DNA from: Enhygromyxa salina
GTDB lineage: Bacteria > Myxococcota_A > Polyangia > Nannocystales > Nannocystaceae
Length of the DNA: 64,000 nt
NCBI RefSeq assembly: GCF_002994635.1
Contig: NZ_PVNL01000138.1
Span: forward strand, 186,001-250,000
Direction: 5' to 3'
This document shows, piece by piece, positions 37,197 to 46,081 of this stretch (its first letter is position 1; every line of letters begins with the position of its first letter). The notes below the pieces were generated by a model. That model was given only the letters and a program-made list of their open reading frames with translations. It searched no databases and was not told the origin of the DNA. Position numbers and translations under genes: made by a program.

Positions 37197-39083
37197 TTGA
37201 AGTGCCAAGATGTCCGTGCGGCTCTCATGACTGACGCAGCGCCTTACCGGATCGGACGCCTGCTCGGGCGGGGAGCGGTCGCCAGCGTGCACGCGGTCAC
37301 GGACGCCGACGGGGCCGTGTTCGCGGGTAAGTTCCTGCACGCGTCGCGCGACGGAGACGAGAGCGCGACGGCGCGGTTTGGGCAAGAGGCGCGGCTGCTC
37401 GAGGGGCTGTCGCACCCCAACTTGGTCCGGGTCGACGGCAGCGCGATCGGGATCGACGAGGCCGGCAATCAGCGCAGCTTCGTCCGCATGGAGCTCGTCG
37501 AAGGGTCTGGGCTCGACGTGCTGGTCGCCCGGGAGGCGCCGATGCCCGAGGGCCGGGTGGCCGAGCTCGGGCGGCAGCTGGCCGAGGGGCTGGCCTACGC
37601 GCACGGACACGGGATCGTGCACCGCGATCTCAAGCCCGCGAACGTGCTGGTCGCGGGAGCGGGCGCCGACTTGGTCCTGAAGATCGCGGACTTTGGGATG
37701 GCTCGGGCCAGCTCGTTGGCGGGAGTCGAGGCCGGCGCCCTGACCGTGCTCGGGACCCCCGACTACATGGCGCCAGAGTCGATCGAGCCGCTCGCCGTCG
37801 ACGCCCGCGCCGATCTCTACGCGCTCGGCTGCATGCTGTTCGAGATGCTGACGGCCAGCGTGCCGTTCCCGGCGGCGACCCCGTTTGGGGTGCTCCGTCG
37901 CCACCGTGAAGATCCGGTCCCGCCGCTGCCCGAAGATCTGTCGCCCGAGCTGCGAGCGGTGGTTCAGAGCCTGCTCGCGAAATCGCCGGCCGATCGACCG
38001 CCCTCGGCCGGGATCGTGGCCCGGCGCCTGGCACAGCTCGCCGATGGCGAGTCGGCGCTCGCGCTGGTCGGCGAGACTGCGAGCGGGGTCGCGTCGATCG
38101 AGTCCTCGTGTGCCGGCTGCGGCCACGCGCTGGTCGCCCATGTCGCGGTGTGCCTCAACTGCGGGCTCGCCAGCGCGACCCTCGAGGCTGGCAACCATGG
38201 CGTGGTGATCACGGGGCCCGGCGAGGTCGGCGACAAGATGGACGACCAGCTGCGCCAACAGCTGCTCGGGTGGCTCAAACAAAACCCGCAGCTCGGGCTC
38301 GAGGGTGGCAAGTGGCTGCGCGAGCGGATCCCCCGGCTGCCGGTCGTTTTCGTCACGAAGGTGAGTGAGCGCAGCGCGAAGGCGATGGTGGCGTCGTTGA
38401 CCGCGCTGGGGTTCGCCGCCGAGCCGATCGAGGGGTCGTCGATCCGCCACCCGCTGATCCGGTCCAAGGCGAGCAAGCTCGCGGGGCGGGTCGGGGTGAT
38501 CGCGCTGACCTCGATGGGTGGCATGTTCAACAATGGCGTCGGCGTGATCGCGGTCTTGGCCGTTGGCGCGATCGGGGCGGTGGTCGGGACCACGGTGCAC
38601 TCGGCGAGGTCGGTGACCCGCAGCACGGGCCGCAGTCCAGACACGCTCGGGCCCCAGCTGCGCGCGGCGTTCGATGACGTCGAGGCGCTGATCCCTGCGC
38701 TGGACCAACCCCGCCATCGCCACGCGCTGCGGGCCGTGATCCGCCAGGTGCTCGCGCTGCGCAACCGGATCGGGGCCGAACAAGATGACCAGCTGGCGCT
38801 CGCGCTGACCCGCGCGACCGCGACGACCGGCACGCTCGCGCGCATTGATCGGCAGCTGTCCGCCGTCGACCTCAACCTCGCCGACGACAACACCCGCGCG
38901 CTGCTGCATCAGCGCGATCTGTGGTCGGGGCGCATGCTCGAGCTGTCGGGGTCGCTCGAGGGCCTGCGGACCCGAGCGACGGCCACCAAGCTGCGCGCGG
39001 CCGAGGCCGACGATGATGATGATGACGCGCTCGGTGACCTGCGGGCCCGCGTCGAGGCGCTCGAGGAGGTCCAGGGCCTGTGA
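37197..39083 (+). CDS. Serine/threonine protein kinase with zinc ribbon and membrane segment
   Basis: 628 residues from TTG 37197, chosen because AGGAG lies 6 bases upstream; ATG 37227 is the alternative. It is a complete Hanks kinase: Gly-loop GRGAVASV (24-31), Lys45, Glu64, HRDLKPAN (142-149), DFG (165-167) and APE (192-194). A CxxC-x10-CxxC zinc ribbon follows (Cys305, 308, 319, 322). Next comes a region of about 110 residues, a hydrophobic stretch (about 440-478, probably two short membrane passes) and a C-terminal helical, coiled-coil-like domain. The stop overlaps the next gene (GTGA), which encodes a pseudokinase of the same architecture, so the two should be made in fixed ratio. Confidence 0.92.
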   Translation: MKCQDVRAALMTDAAPYRIGRLLGRGAVASVHAVTDADGAVFAGKFLHASRDGDESATARFGQEARLLEGLSHPNLVRVDGSAIGIDEAGNQRSFVRMELVEGSGLDVLVAREAPMPEGRVAELGRQLAEGLAYAHGHGIVHRDLKPANVLVAGAGADLVLKIADFGMARASSLAGVEAGALTVLGTPDYMAPESIEPLAVDARADLYALGCMLFEMLTASVPFPAATPFGVLRRHREDPVPPLPEDLSPELRAVVQSLLAKSPADRPPSAGIVARRLAQLADGESALALVGETASGVASIESSCAGCGHALVAHVAVCLNCGLASATLEAGNHGVVITGPGEVGDKMDDQLRQQLLGWLKQNPQLGLEGGKWLRERIPRLPVVFVTKVSERSAKAMVASLTALGFAAEPIEGSSIRHPLIRSKASKLAGRVGVIALTSMGGMFNNGVGVIAVLAVGAIGAVVGTTVHSARSVTRSTGRSPDTLGPQLRAAFDDVEALIPALDQPRHRHALRAVIRQVLALRNRIGAEQDDQLALALTRATATTGTLARIDRQLSAVDLNLADDNTRALLHQRDLWSGRMLELSGSLEGLRTRATATKLRAAEADDDDDDALGDLRARVEALEEVQGL

Positions 39084-41089
39084 CCGCGCTGCCGAATTCT
39101 GTCGATCTGGCGGCGGCGCTGGGACCCGAAGCCAGCGGCGCGGTCGTGCTCGCCGGGCCCACGCGGGTCGGCAACGAGCGGCGCTGGCAGCTGCGCCTGG
39201 CCGACGGTCGCGCGGCCGTGCTCGCGCAGCTCGTCGAAGAGCTGGCCAACGACGAGTGCGTGCGGCGTCGCTACCGACGCGACGTCGAGCGGCTGGCGGC
39301 CCTCGACCTGCAGGACGTCGCGCCGCTGATCACCTGGGGCCCCGCGCAGGACGACGGGCCCCCGTGGCGCCTGCGCCCGCACGCCCCCGGCCAGACCCTC
39401 GAAGCCTGGCTCGAGACCCGGGCGCCCGCGCCCGCCGACGAGGTCGCGGCGATCCTCGCGACGCTGTGCGATCGCCTGGCGCGGCTGCACGACCTGGGCA
39501 TGGTGATCCGCGATCTCTCGCCAGCCAAGATCGCGCTGACGGACGAGGGCCCGGTGTTCGTCGACATTGGCCTGGCGCGCGTCGACATCCTCTCGACGCG
39601 GACGGCCGCCAGCCTGGTGCTCGAGGGCTCGCCCTACACCGCGCCGGAGCTGCTGATGCGCACCGCCGTCGATGGCCGCGCGGATCTGTATGGTGTCGGG
39701 GTCCTGGCGTTTCGGGCGCTGACCGGGCAGCTCCCGTTCCCGGACACCCACGCGCTGCTGCGACCGGTGGGTCCGTCTCCGCGTCCGCGCTCGATCCAGC
39801 CTGAGGTGCCCGAGCCGATCGACGCGCTCGTCGCCAGCTTGCTGGACGCCGATCCAACCGCGAGGCCGCGCGCGGCCGGCCTGGTCGCCGACGTGCTGCG
39901 TGGCCAGGCCCAGCTGGGCGCGCTGGTGCCAGGTCAGTCGAGCTGCCAGAGCTGCGGCGCCGCGATGCCGCTCGGACAGCGGCTGTGCACGGCGTGCGGC
40001 AAGCTGGCGGTCCAGTTTCGGCATGCCGGGCCCGAGACCGACCCGAACACGCGGGTGAAGCTGGTCCTGCGCAAGGTCAAGGAAGACGCCGAGCCAATGG
40101 CGGCGCTGCAGCAGCTGAGCGCGGAGCTGTGCGAGGGCCAGGCGCCGGCCTTGAACTTCGTCGTCGGCGACGCGCGCATGTACTCCAAGCAGGAGATCGA
40201 GCGGCGGATCCCCCTGCCCTGCACGCTCTTCAACGATCTCGATCCCGACACGGCCGCGCGGATCCAGCAGCGCTACGCCGCCAAGGGCATCGAGCTGAAG
40301 ATCGTCGAGCTCGACGCCCAAGATCGCGGTGAGGGTGCGGGCGCGCTGACCCGTGGGCAGCGGCGTACCGGCGTGGTCTTGGGCGGCGTGGCCGTGCTCG
40401 CGGCCGGGGCCGCGCTGGTGGTCGGGGCGCCAGCCATCGTGGTGATCCCCAGCCTCTTGCTGGGCGGCGCGGCGCTTGGCGGCCTGCTCCTGCACGGGTT
40501 TCGCAAGGCCAACCGGAAGCGGCTCGAGCGGTGGGGTCGCTCGCTGATGTGCCTGCGCGCGGGTCCGACTGCGCTGCCCGCCTCGGATCCGCTGGTCGCG
40601 CGGCTGTCTGCGCTGATCCAGGACCAACCCGCGGCCGACCTGCGGCAGCTGCTGGGTGAGCTCGCGTTGATCGTCCAGCGTCTGGTCGATCACCGCGCGA
40701 GCAACCAGGGCGAGGCCGCACAGATCGACATGGCGACCGAGCCCGTCGGCGCGCTGGTCTCACAGATCGAGCGGCGCGTCGCGCTGATCAACGCGATCGA
40801 TGCGGAGCTGGCCGAGCTCGACGAAGGTCTGCTGGTGCGTGGCCTCGCCGCGGCCAAGGCCCGGGAGGAGCCCGACGCTGCCCAGGTCAAGCTGCTCGAC
40901 GGTCTCGATCGCCTGCGCGAGCTCGAGGTCCGCCGGGCCCAGAGCGTCACCGCGATCCTCGCGGCGGCCGACCTGATGCGCCGGGCCGTCGAGCTCGGGC
41001 TCGCGGTGCACGACGCCGAGCAAGAGCACGAACGGCACGTCCGCGCGGCCATGCTGGCGCTCGGGGCCGCGGCCGAGCCCGAGTCCTGA
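39080..41089 (+). CDS. Pseudokinase, partner of the upstream kinase
   Basis: 669 residues, with the same order of parts as the preceding kinase: kinase fold, zinc ribbon (SCQSCGA...CTACGK), hydrophobic pair (VVLGGVAVLAAGAALVVGAPAIVVIP) and helical C-terminus. The catalytic residues are degraded: no Gly-loop; the ATP Lys is replaced (AVLAQ, Gln50); HRDLKPxN reads IRDLSPAK (143-150, so the His, Lys and Asn are lost and only Asp145 is kept); DFG reads DIG. The APE motif survives. It is therefore probably catalytically dead and may allosterically regulate or scaffold the kinase. Expression is coupled by a 4-base overlap. It converges with the P450 gene 6 bases away. Confidence 0.88.
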   Translation: MTALPNSVDLAAALGPEASGAVVLAGPTRVGNERRWQLRLADGRAAVLAQLVEELANDECVRRRYRRDVERLAALDLQDVAPLITWGPAQDDGPPWRLRPHAPGQTLEAWLETRAPAPADEVAAILATLCDRLARLHDLGMVIRDLSPAKIALTDEGPVFVDIGLARVDILSTRTAASLVLEGSPYTAPELLMRTAVDGRADLYGVGVLAFRALTGQLPFPDTHALLRPVGPSPRPRSIQPEVPEPIDALVASLLDADPTARPRAAGLVADVLRGQAQLGALVPGQSSCQSCGAAMPLGQRLCTACGKLAVQFRHAGPETDPNTRVKLVLRKVKEDAEPMAALQQLSAELCEGQAPALNFVVGDARMYSKQEIERRIPLPCTLFNDLDPDTAARIQQRYAAKGIELKIVELDAQDRGEGAGALTRGQRRTGVVLGGVAVLAAGAALVVGAPAIVVIPSLLLGGAALGGLLLHGFRKANRKRLERWGRSLMCLRAGPTALPASDPLVARLSALIQDQPAADLRQLLGELALIVQRLVDHRASNQGEAAQIDMATEPVGALVSQIERRVALINAIDAELAELDEGLLVRGLAAAKAREEPDAAQVKLLDGLDRLRELEVRRAQSVTAILAAADLMRRAVELGLAVHDAEQEHERHVRAAMLALGAAAEPES

Positions 41090-41095
41090 GCGAGC

Positions 41096-42403
41096 TCAGC
41101 CGAGCCGGATCTGGGCTTTGCCTGGTGGCTGGGTGAGCGGCAAGAACGTGGCCTTGGGTATGGATCCGAGCGGCTGTGGCCGCACGCCCCAGTTTGAGAG
41201 GGTGCGGGCGACGTGGACCAGGAACATGGCGCCCTCGAGCAGCGCGACGTGATAGCCCAGGCAAAAGTGCGGGCCGCCGCCGAACTGGCAGTTCTCCAGG
41301 GCGGTGGGCTTGCGGTCGTGGTCGAGCCATCGCTGCGGCTGCCAGTCGTCTGGATCGGGGTACCGCTGGGGGTCGCGGGACAGGTGCAGCAAGCTGGTCG
41401 CCACCACCATGTCGGGCTCGATGACGTAGCCCTCGAGCTCGAACCGCTCGTGCGCGAGGCGAGAGTCGATCACGACCGGCGGGTACAGGCGCAGGCTCTC
41501 GCGAAAAACCGCGAGGGCGAACGGCGCGACCTGGGCCATCTCGGTTGGATCCCGCGGGAGCTCGGCGAGCGCCTGGGCTTCGTCGACCAGCCGGGTCCAC
41601 GCGCTCGCTGAGCTGGCCAGGTGAAACATCGACCACGCCATCGTCGAGGCGGTGGTCTCGTGGCCGGCGAGCCCGAGCACCAGCAGGTTGTCGATCAACT
41701 CTTGCTCCGACATGCCCGCGCCGTCGTCGTCTTTGCCGTGGGCCATGGCACCGACGAGGCTGTCTCGATCCCCTTGCGCCCGGGCCTGGGCGATGATCTC
41801 GAGCATCTTGACCTCGAGCCTTCGCCGGCCCCGTCGTGCCCGCCACGCTGGCGAGCCTGGAAACATGAGCTTGATGTTGATCGCGCCATACAAGAATTCG
41901 GTGTACCAGCGCGACCAATACGGCAGATCGTCGACGTCGACGCCCATGATCCGAAAGATCACCTCGAGCGCGATGACCTTGGCCTCTTGCACGATCGGCA
42001 CGCGGTCGCGGCCACGCCAGGTCGCGATCCGCCCCTCGAGCGTCTGGGCGATGAGCTCCCCGACGCTGGCGCGGCTCAGACCCGCGGGCGTGAACGCGGA
42101 GCTGCTCGCGCCCCGCATGCGTCGATGCTGCGGCCCGTCGACGGTCAGCATCGAGCTGCCCAGAATCGGGAACTCGCGCAAGTGCGAGGAATTCGTGTCC
42201 TTGTTCTTGAGCAGCGTGAAGCCCTCGTCGGACATCACGATGAACGCGTTGTTGCCGAAGCCCAGATCAATCCAAAACACGGGTCCGAGCTGATTTTGGG
42301 CATCTCGGAGCAAGCCGACCGCGTCGCGCGAGAACCTGGGGATGTTGCCGAGGATCGGCCAGCGGCCGGGGAGTTTGGGTGCATCTCGAGCGGGCTTGGA
42401 CAT
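41096..42403 (-). CDS. Cytochrome P450
   Basis: 435 residues from ATG 42403. The signatures are AGHETTAS (I-helix O2 groove), FRESLRL (ExxR) and the heme loop FGGGPHFCLG with Cys about 381. It is a soluble bacterial monooxygenase needing an external redox partner. I see similarity in style to CYP110/120-type fatty-acid and retinoid enzymes, but the subfamily is not assignable by eye. A TAGCCT -10 hexamer lies 14 bases before the ATG. It is convergent with the pseudokinase; the DUF3754 gene is divergent from it. No ferredoxin is adjacent. Confidence 0.93.
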   Translation of the reverse strand: MSKPARDAPKLPGRWPILGNIPRFSRDAVGLLRDAQNQLGPVFWIDLGFGNNAFIVMSDEGFTLLKNKDTNSSHLREFPILGSSMLTVDGPQHRRMRGASSSAFTPAGLSRASVGELIAQTLEGRIATWRGRDRVPIVQEAKVIALEVIFRIMGVDVDDLPYWSRWYTEFLYGAINIKLMFPGSPAWRARRGRRRLEVKMLEIIAQARAQGDRDSLVGAMAHGKDDDGAGMSEQELIDNLLVLGLAGHETTASTMAWSMFHLASSASAWTRLVDEAQALAELPRDPTEMAQVAPFALAVFRESLRLYPPVVIDSRLAHERFELEGYVIEPDMVVATSLLHLSRDPQRYPDPDDWQPQRWLDHDRKPTALENCQFGGGPHFCLGYHVALLEGAMFLVHVARTLSNWGVRPQPLGSIPKATFLPLTQPPGKAQIRLG

Positions 42404-42417
42404 CGTCGACGCGCAGA

Positions 42418-42423
42418 AGGCTA
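42418..42423 (-). promoter_or_regulatory. -10 element for the P450 gene
   Basis: TAGCCT on the minus strand, 14 bases before ATG 42403. Confidence 0.35.
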
Positions 42424-42520
42424 CACCCAAATCGGCGCTCGACCTTCCTGATCAACGGCTGCGGCTCGCGCAGCTGCTGCGGCCTCCTGCGGCTCCGCGT
42501 CGAGGTCGGGTCAGGTGGGT

Positions 42521-42526
42521 TATGCT
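42521..42526 (+). promoter_or_regulatory. -10 element for the DUF3754 gene
   Basis: TATGCT, 11 bases before ATG 42538. Confidence 0.4.
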
Positions 42527-42537
42527 GCGCGTGGGGC

Positions 42538-43785
42538 ATGGCTCGCTTTCAAGACATTCCGGTCCCCCGCCGCGATGTGCTCGCGGCGCTGCTCGAAGAC
42601 GCGGCTGCGACCGACGACGGAGCCCCCGGCTGCGCGACCATGGGCGCGCTGTTCGAGACGCTGACCGCGATCTACCACTTCGAGTTCCACGCCGAGCTCG
42701 AGCTCATGAAGCGCAGCTACGCGCCGTTCAATCCGGATCTCGACGACGAGCGATTTGACGTGGCGACCGTGCCCAACCAGGCGCGAGCGGAGCTGCTCAA
42801 CGAGCGGCTCCGCTCGGTGCTCGAGCGTGGCAATTATCGCAGGCTGACGGACGATGACGTCGCCCACGCGTTCGCCGAGCGCTCGTTGTTTCCGCTCAGC
42901 GTGGTCGTCGACACCTCCGTGTACCAAGAATTCGTGATCTACGCCCGCGGCGAGACCGAGCGCGCGGCCGAGGTCCCGCGCTGGTACGGGCTGCGCCAGC
43001 GGGTGGTTCAGGTCCCGACCTTCGATCGCGTGTGCCTGTACATCCGGCTCGAGCCGGAGACCGGGCTCGAGCCGGCGCAGGTCAAGCGGTCCCGCGCCAA
43101 GTTCGAGCCGGGCACGACGATCCTCAAGTTGTTTCGCAACATCCCCAAGGCCGACCTCGAGATCTTGTTTCCCAATTGCCAGCTCGAGATGCGCGCGTCG
43201 GACAAGCTGTTCTTTGGTGTGCCAGCGCTGCTGGGCGGGATCCCGGTGATCGCGAAGATGATCCCGGCTGCGTTCGCGCTGGCGATCTTGTTGGGGCTTC
43301 GCCGCGGCGAGATCGACACAGGCTCGATCATCACGGGGCTGACTGGGCTGGTCGTGCTCGGGGCCTATCTGTTCCGTCAGTGGGGGAAGTTCAGGAACCG
43401 CCGGGTGCTGTTCAACAAGGAGCTGTCCGAGAACCTGTACTTTCGCAACCTCGACAACAACGAGGGGGTACTGACGCGGCTGGTCGACGAGGCCGAGGAA
43501 GAGGAGTGCAAGGAGGCGCTGCTGGCCTACTACTTCTTGCATCGCGCAGCTGACGGGCAGACCTCGAAGGCTTTGACCGCGCCCGAACTCGACGCCGCCG
43601 TCGAGGCCTGGCTCAGCGAGCGGTTCCGCGTCACGATCGACTTCGAGGTTGGCGACGCGCTGACCAAGCTCGAGGCCCTGGGCCTGGTCGTTCGCGACGA
43701 GCAGCAGCGCTACACCGCCTGCGCCCCCGACAACGCCCTCGCCCAGCTCCGCGCCCGCTGGGACACAATCCTGAGCCCAAGCTAA
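42538..43785 (+). CDS. DUF3754 (TMEM143-like) membrane protein
   Basis: 415 residues. The body resembles the DUF3754/TMEM143 family: SVVVDTSVYQEFVIYARGE, the LKLFRNIPKADLEILFPN segment, two hydrophobic segments (KMIPAAFALAILLGL; IITGLTGLVVLGAYLF), and YYFLHRAA followed by LTAPELDAAVEAWL and a C-terminal winged-helix-like regulatory part. The family occurs in bacteria and in the mitochondria of eukaryotes with no known function. It lies upstream of the PlsC gene in the same direction, which hints at a membrane-lipid context. Confidence 0.78.
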   Translation: MARFQDIPVPRRDVLAALLEDAAATDDGAPGCATMGALFETLTAIYHFEFHAELELMKRSYAPFNPDLDDERFDVATVPNQARAELLNERLRSVLERGNYRRLTDDDVAHAFAERSLFPLSVVVDTSVYQEFVIYARGETERAAEVPRWYGLRQRVVQVPTFDRVCLYIRLEPETGLEPAQVKRSRAKFEPGTTILKLFRNIPKADLEILFPNCQLEMRASDKLFFGVPALLGGIPVIAKMIPAAFALAILLGLRRGEIDTGSIITGLTGLVVLGAYLFRQWGKFRNRRVLFNKELSENLYFRNLDNNEGVLTRLVDEAEEEECKEALLAYYFLHRAADGQTSKALTAPELDAAVEAWLSERFRVTIDFEVGDALTKLEALGLVVRDEQQRYTACAPDNALAQLRARWDTILSPS

Positions 43786-43845
43786 ATTTCTTTCACAGGT
43801 CGTTGAGCGTCGTGATCGAGGAGCGGCAGTGAGGGGGCCACACAG

Positions 43846-44853
43846 GTGAGCGAGGGGTCGGGTCCCAGTCCGCTCGTGCGGCGCTCGCTGAGCTGCTCGT
43901 TCGTCGTGCTCGCGTGCGCGTTCGTGTGGGCGGCGGCGCCCGTACTCCTGCCGCTCGCGCTGCTCGTCGACCTCGGCATCCGCCGCCGTTTCGTGCTCGC
44001 GCGCACCTACGTGATGGTCATGGTCGCCCTGATCTGCGAGAGCGTCGGGGTGGCCGTCGCGCTCACGCTCGAGCTCGCGCTCGCGCTCGGCGTGGATCGC
44101 CAGCGGGTGCTCGCCAGGAGCTTTCAGATCCAGTGCCTGTGGGTCGCCGCGCTCGCGCGCTCGGCGTTCGCCATCTTCAGCGTGCGGCTCGAGGTCGAGG
44201 GCGCCGAGGCGATCGGCGATGGCCCGCTGCTCGTGTTCATGCGCCACGCGAGCACCGCCGACGCGCTGCTCCCTGGCCTGTTGATCAGCGGCCCGCGAGG
44301 GATCGTGCTGCGCTACGTGCTCAAGCACGAGCTGCTGTGGGATCCCTGCCTGGATCTGGTCGGCAATCAGCTAGAGAATTACTTCGTACAGCGTGGCGTC
44401 GGGAGCGAGCAGGAGATCGAGGGCGTCGCCCGTCTCGCCGACAACCTCGGCCGCGAGGGCGTCCTGATCTACCCCGAGGGCACGCGCTTTGGCCTGCGCA
44501 AGCGGGCGCGGATCCTCGAGAAGCTCGAGGCCGCGGGCGATGAGCGAGGGGTCGCCCAGGTCCGCGCGCTGACCCACGTGCTCCCCCCGCGCCACGGCGG
44601 ACCGCTCGCGCTGCTCGAGCGTGGACGTGGCGTGGACGTGCTGTTTTGCGCCCACACTGGGCTCGAGGGCACCGTCTCGTTTGCGTCACTGCTCCGCGGG
44701 CAGCTGATCGGCACCGTGATCCGCGTCCGGTTCTGGAGGGTCCCCGCGCGCGAGATCCCCGAGGGCCGCGACGACCGGATCGTGTGGCTGCACGGGCAGT
44801 GGGAGCAGGTCAACGGCTTCGTTGCCGCTCAGGACAGCGGCGACGGCTCGTGA
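43846..44853 (+). CDS. 1-acyl-sn-glycerol-3-phosphate acyltransferase family protein (PlsC-like)
   Basis: 335 residues. The acyltransferase motifs are HASTAD (H134-x4-D139) and PEGTR (210-214, YPEGTRFG). At least two N-terminal membrane helices precede them. It acylates a lysophospholipid or related lipid at the membrane. The GTG start has a GAGGGGG-type ribosome site. It follows the DUF3754 gene and converges with an acyl carrier protein gene 38 bases away. The length is longer than E. coli PlsC (about 245), with an extended N-terminal membrane region. Confidence 0.9.
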   Translation: MSEGSGPSPLVRRSLSCSFVVLACAFVWAAAPVLLPLALLVDLGIRRRFVLARTYVMVMVALICESVGVAVALTLELALALGVDRQRVLARSFQIQCLWVAALARSAFAIFSVRLEVEGAEAIGDGPLLVFMRHASTADALLPGLLISGPRGIVLRYVLKHELLWDPCLDLVGNQLENYFVQRGVGSEQEIEGVARLADNLGREGVLIYPEGTRFGLRKRARILEKLEAAGDERGVAQVRALTHVLPPRHGGPLALLERGRGVDVLFCAHTGLEGTVSFASLLRGQLIGTVIRVRFWRVPAREIPEGRDDRIVWLHGQWEQVNGFVAAQDSGDGS

Positions 44854-44891
44854 ACCGGGGTCGTCATCGCAACCCCCCGCCTCCCGCTTGG

Positions 44892-45185
44892 CTAGCCAGC
44901 GACTGGGCGCAGCGCCGCGCCCCGTGCTTGTTGTTGCTCGAGGAACTCCGCGAGGCTGCGCACGCTCGTGTAGATGCGCTGATTCGCCGCGTCGTCGCCC
45001 TCGGTCGTGATCCCGAACCGGCGATGCACGGCCATCGCGAGCTCGAGCATGTCGATCGAGTCCAGCCCGACCCCCGCCGAGGCCAGCGGCGCCTCGCTGT
45101 CGATGTCCTCCGGCGACGTCTCATCGAGTTTGAGGGCGTCGATGATCAGGACCTTGAGTTCCACCTCGAGCTGCTCCCGGGTCAT
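44892..45185 (-). CDS. Acyl carrier protein
   Basis: 97 residues from ATG 45185; the frame also permits ATG 45209 and 45263. The phosphopantetheine attachment site is GVGLDSIDMLELA, Ser43. Helical spacing is normal. The sequence differs from the primary FabB/F ACP type (LDSIDMLEL rather than DSLDTVEL), which suggests a dedicated rather than housekeeping ACP. It is not in a fab cluster. Convergence with a PlsC-like acyltransferase suggests a separate lipid or acyl-transfer pathway. It is divergent from the lipoprotein at 45384. Confidence 0.88.
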   Translation of the reverse strand: MTREQLEVELKVLIIDALKLDETSPEDIDSEAPLASAGVGLDSIDMLELAMAVHRRFGITTEGDDAANQRIYTSVRSLAEFLEQQQARGAALRPVAG

Positions 45186-45383
45186 CTTGCGTGCGGCGTC
45201 GCCGGGCATGGGCGCGATGATGGTAGTCGGCGGTACCGTGGGCGTCCAGCTGACGCCGGGCATGGGCCGGCCTCCGGGGGTCGAATTCGGCCTCTCGATG
45301 GGTCCAAGCTAGCGCGGGGCGCACCACGGGTCGCACAGCGCAGCGTCCGGGAACCTCGGCCGCGATCGTGCGTCCCTCGCCCA

Positions 45384-46043
45384 ATGCCCGTCAGGTTCGT
45401 CCCAGCCTCGCTCCTGATCCTGTCAATCCTGATCTCGACCGCCGGCTGCGGCCACACCCCGAGCGTCGCTCCGCTGCCCGAGCTCGGCGTTGCCCCGCCG
45501 CCGGCCGTGTTCATCGAGCAGCGCGGGGCTGCGCCGCCCGGGGTCGTCGAGCTGGGTCCAGCCTGCCCGGCCGTGGTCGGCGACGCCCCGACGGCCTTCT
45601 TCGACGACCGCGTGCTGGTTCGGCTCCCGCCCGGGGTCGAGGGCGAGCAGGTGCCCGAGCAGAGCCCCAGCTTCGCGCGCAGCCACAGCCCGATCGCGAT
45701 GGGCTGCGAGTCTGGGCTGGCGGCCTCGGTGTTCGTCGACAGCCAGCGAAACCTCGGCAACAAGGGGCTCGCGGCCGCACGCGAGCGGCTGTTCTCCAAC
45801 CTGAACTTCCCCGACCACCCCGACATCGACGTCGTCGACGGCTCGGACGAGGGCGATGACATCTCGCTGGTCATGCGCTTCCCGAACCACCCGGTCTGGG
45901 GCGGCGTGCGGGTGTACCTGCGCATGACCGAGCGCTACGGACGGATCCACACGATCGGGTTTCTGACCGAGCAGCGCAGCTACCATCAGCTCGAGCCGCT
46001 GTTCCAGGCCTCGGCCACGACGCTGCTGATAGTCCCCGGCTAG
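45384..46043 (+). CDS. Lipoprotein, unknown function
   Basis: 219 residues. The signal peptide ends in STAGC. After a Pro/Ala linker there are two features: HSPIAMGCESGLAASVFVDSQ, and a C-terminal RVYLRMTERYGRIHTIGFLTEQRSYHQLEPLFQASATTLLIV that looks like the end of a beta-sheet domain. No family recognised. It is upstream of the metallo-beta-lactamase-like gene in the same direction, 38 bases apart, so the two are possibly cotranscribed. Confidence 0.6.
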   Translation: MPVRFVPASLLILSILISTAGCGHTPSVAPLPELGVAPPPAVFIEQRGAAPPGVVELGPACPAVVGDAPTAFFDDRVLVRLPPGVEGEQVPEQSPSFARSHSPIAMGCESGLAASVFVDSQRNLGNKGLAAARERLFSNLNFPDHPDIDVVDGSDEGDDISLVMRFPNHPVWGGVRVYLRMTERYGRIHTIGFLTEQRSYHQLEPLFQASATTLLIVPG

Positions 46044-46081
46044 ACTGACGACGCGACTTCAGATGGTTCATCATCCGGGCG

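Noticed and set aside
37083..38909. 608-residue frame opposite the kinase
   Set aside because: Antisense shadow of the kinase codons; no signature.
43797..43822. Similarity of a short string (GAGCGTCG...TCGAGGAGC) to one near 7210
   Set aside because: About 23 of 27 bases match, but it is too short and GC-rich to separate from chance; both lie in spacers.
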